From Desulfonatronospira sp964577315 (lineage in GTDB: Bacteria; Desulfobacterota; Desulfovibrionia; Desulfovibrionales; Desulfonatronovibrionaceae): a stretch of 6,467 bases of DNA. The position numbers and the translations under genes were made by a program. Below, piece by piece: positions 6,023 to 6,467 of this stretch. Positions within the stretch are counted from its first letter, which is position 1; every line of letters starts with the position of its first letter. The notes under the pieces are model-generated. The model was not told where the DNA came from. It saw only the letters and a list, made by a program, of their open reading frames with translations, and made no database searches. The DNA lies in NCBI GenBank assembly GCA_964577315.1, contig CAZNYT010000100.1, positions 1 through 6,467 of the forward strand, written 5' to 3'.

Positions 6023-6136
6023 CTACTGCTTAACCATGGGTTGGCCGCAACAAACCAGTTCTCCTCCCCCGGCTTCCTTGACCTCTACCATGTTACCGCA
6101 AGCCTCGCATTTGTACATTTCTCCCACTTCAGTCAT
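6023..6136 (-). CDS. Desulforedoxin (37 residues)
   Basis: The minus strand encodes a complete 37-residue protein that begins MTEVGEMYKCEACG and ends ELVCCGQPMVKQ. Length, the C10-x2-C13-x15-C29-C30 ligand set, the Gly-Gly-Gly turn and the MVKQ end all match classical desulforedoxin. That protein is a small homodimer with one Fe(Cys)4 centre per subunit, regarded as an electron carrier; it is also homologous to the N-terminal domain of desulfoferrodoxin (superoxide reductase). The start ATG (6136-6134) is preceded by GGAGG (6147-6143) at 6 nt. The gene has its own promoter candidate and a strong terminator, so it appears monocistronic. No superoxide reductase catalytic domain follows, so this is the stand-alone form and not a truncated desulfoferrodoxin. 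It is short enough for automated gene calling to miss. Confidence 0.92.
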   Translation of the reverse strand: MTEVGEMYKCEACGNMVEVKEAGGGELVCCGQPMVKQ

Positions 6137-6207
6137 AACTAACCTCCATTGGCATAAGCGTTCCACACCCCCTGGAGAGTTCCCAAGGCACCTATTACAT
6201 TAAAAAC

Positions 6208-6236
6208 ATAGTAAAATACTTATAAAAGCAGGGCAA
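6208..6236 (-). promoter_or_regulatory. Candidate promoter of the desulforedoxin gene
   Basis: On the minus strand TTGCCC (6236-6231) is followed after 17 nt by TACTAT (6213-6208), each matching the sigma-A consensus at 4 of 6 positions. Predicted transcription starts near 6201, about 65 nt before the ATG. The surrounding A/T-rich DNA offers alternatives such as TATAAG at 6223-6218, so the exact boxes are uncertain. Confidence 0.4.
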
Positions 6237-6279
6237 GATCAAAAAAATATTTGGATATCCATGGAAAATATGATAGCAA

Positions 6280-6318
6280 GCTGAGCAATTCAGCGCATCT
6301 ATCCGCTAGGGCTAGCCC
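6280..6318. repeat. Small inverted repeats upstream of the 6361 gene
   Basis: GCTGA (6280-6284) and TCAGC (6290-6294) can form a 5-bp hairpin with a 5-nt loop. The perfect 10-bp palindrome GGGCTAGCCC lies at 6309-6318. They lie in the divergent region between the desulforedoxin promoter and the gene at 6361 and could be operator or leader structures. I found no convincing promoter for that gene. Confidence 0.3.
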
Positions 6319-6360
6319 CTGCCCCCTGCTCCAAACCCCATGTGTTCCAGGGAGATTAAT

Positions 6361-6467
6361 ATGTATCGTTTTTTGAGTTCATTCGAGGGCTTCAAGGTTT
6401 CTGTGCCCGTTCTTATAGTGCTGTTCACTTTCCTGGCTGCTGGGCTGGTGCATTTTCAGCCCCAGCC
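6361..6467 (+). CDS. N-terminal part of a membrane or membrane-anchored protein (runs off the window)
   Basis: ATG at 6361 follows AGGGAG (6349-6354) at 6 nt, and the frame is open to the window end for 35 complete codons. The product starts MYRFLSSFEGFK and continues into a hydrophobic segment, VSVPVLIVLFTFLAAGLV (residues 13-30). The shape, with Arg3 and Lys12 before an uninterrupted hydrophobic stretch and no obvious cleavage motif, suits a first transmembrane helix better than a cleaved signal peptide. The family cannot be named from this fragment. The gene is divergent from desulforedoxin. Confidence 0.7.
   Translation, partial: MYRFLSSFEGFKVSVPVLIVLFTFLAAGLVHFQPQ

Noticed and set aside
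5997..6203. 68-codon plus-strand frame
   Set aside because: It is antisense to the desulforedoxin gene and overlaps that gene's terminator and leader.
1..6467. tRNA, rRNA, CRISPR array or insertion sequence
   Set aside because: I looked for tRNA arm motifs, regularly spaced repeats, transposase motifs and terminal inverted repeats and saw none.

Overview
The window looks like a piece of chromosome from an anaerobic, probably Gram-positive (clostridial, for example Syntrophomonas- or Desulfotomaculum-like) bacterium. Three things suggest this. The ribosome binding sites are strong and Firmicute-like (an 11-base match to the 16S tail at 2500-2510). Both flanks carry conventional sigma-A-type promoter candidates. 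On the minus strand lies a complete 37-residue desulforedoxin, an iron protein typical of sulfate reducers and other strict anaerobes. The genus is an inference; no rRNA or other phylogenetic marker is present.

Layout. Bases 1-42 hold the first 14 codons of an unidentified gene leaving on the minus strand, with its ribosome binding site and a candidate promoter overlapped by a palindrome. About 43-1049 is a 1-kb AT-rich stretch with no convincing gene; it contains a recurring 9-mer (ACAAAATTG) that may be a regulator site. From 1050 to 5169 runs a tight four-gene plus-strand operon: a circularly permuted ATP-grasp protein (1050-2501), an alpha-E (DUF403) protein (2516-3511), a proteasome-like NTN hydrolase of the Anbu type (3536-4321) and a transglutaminase-like cysteine protease/amidase (4318-5169). 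Neighbouring genes are 14 nt apart, 24 nt apart and finally overlapping (TTGA). A short out-of-frame stretch after the operon (about 5166-5273) looks like the tail of a dead gene.

Downstream, a well-formed promoter (5316-5344) drives a 111-residue protein whose C-terminus carries a desulforedoxin-like C-x2-C...CC metal knuckle. It converges on the desulforedoxin gene (6023-6136, minus), which has its own promoter candidate and a strong intrinsic terminator (5954-6000). The window ends in the start of a plus-strand gene for a membrane-anchored or membrane protein (from 6361).

How the genes may work together. ATP-grasp, alpha-E, transglutaminase and Anbu genes are a known recurring neighbourhood. 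Published comparative genomics has proposed that the ATP-grasp enzyme makes amide or peptide linkages which the two peptidase-like enzymes process or break. The substrate is not evident here: no small Pup-like tag or carrier gene is recognisable. Three start sites were moved from the longest possible reading on the basis of ribosome binding sites; for the Anbu protein this places the catalytic threonine directly after the initiator methionine.
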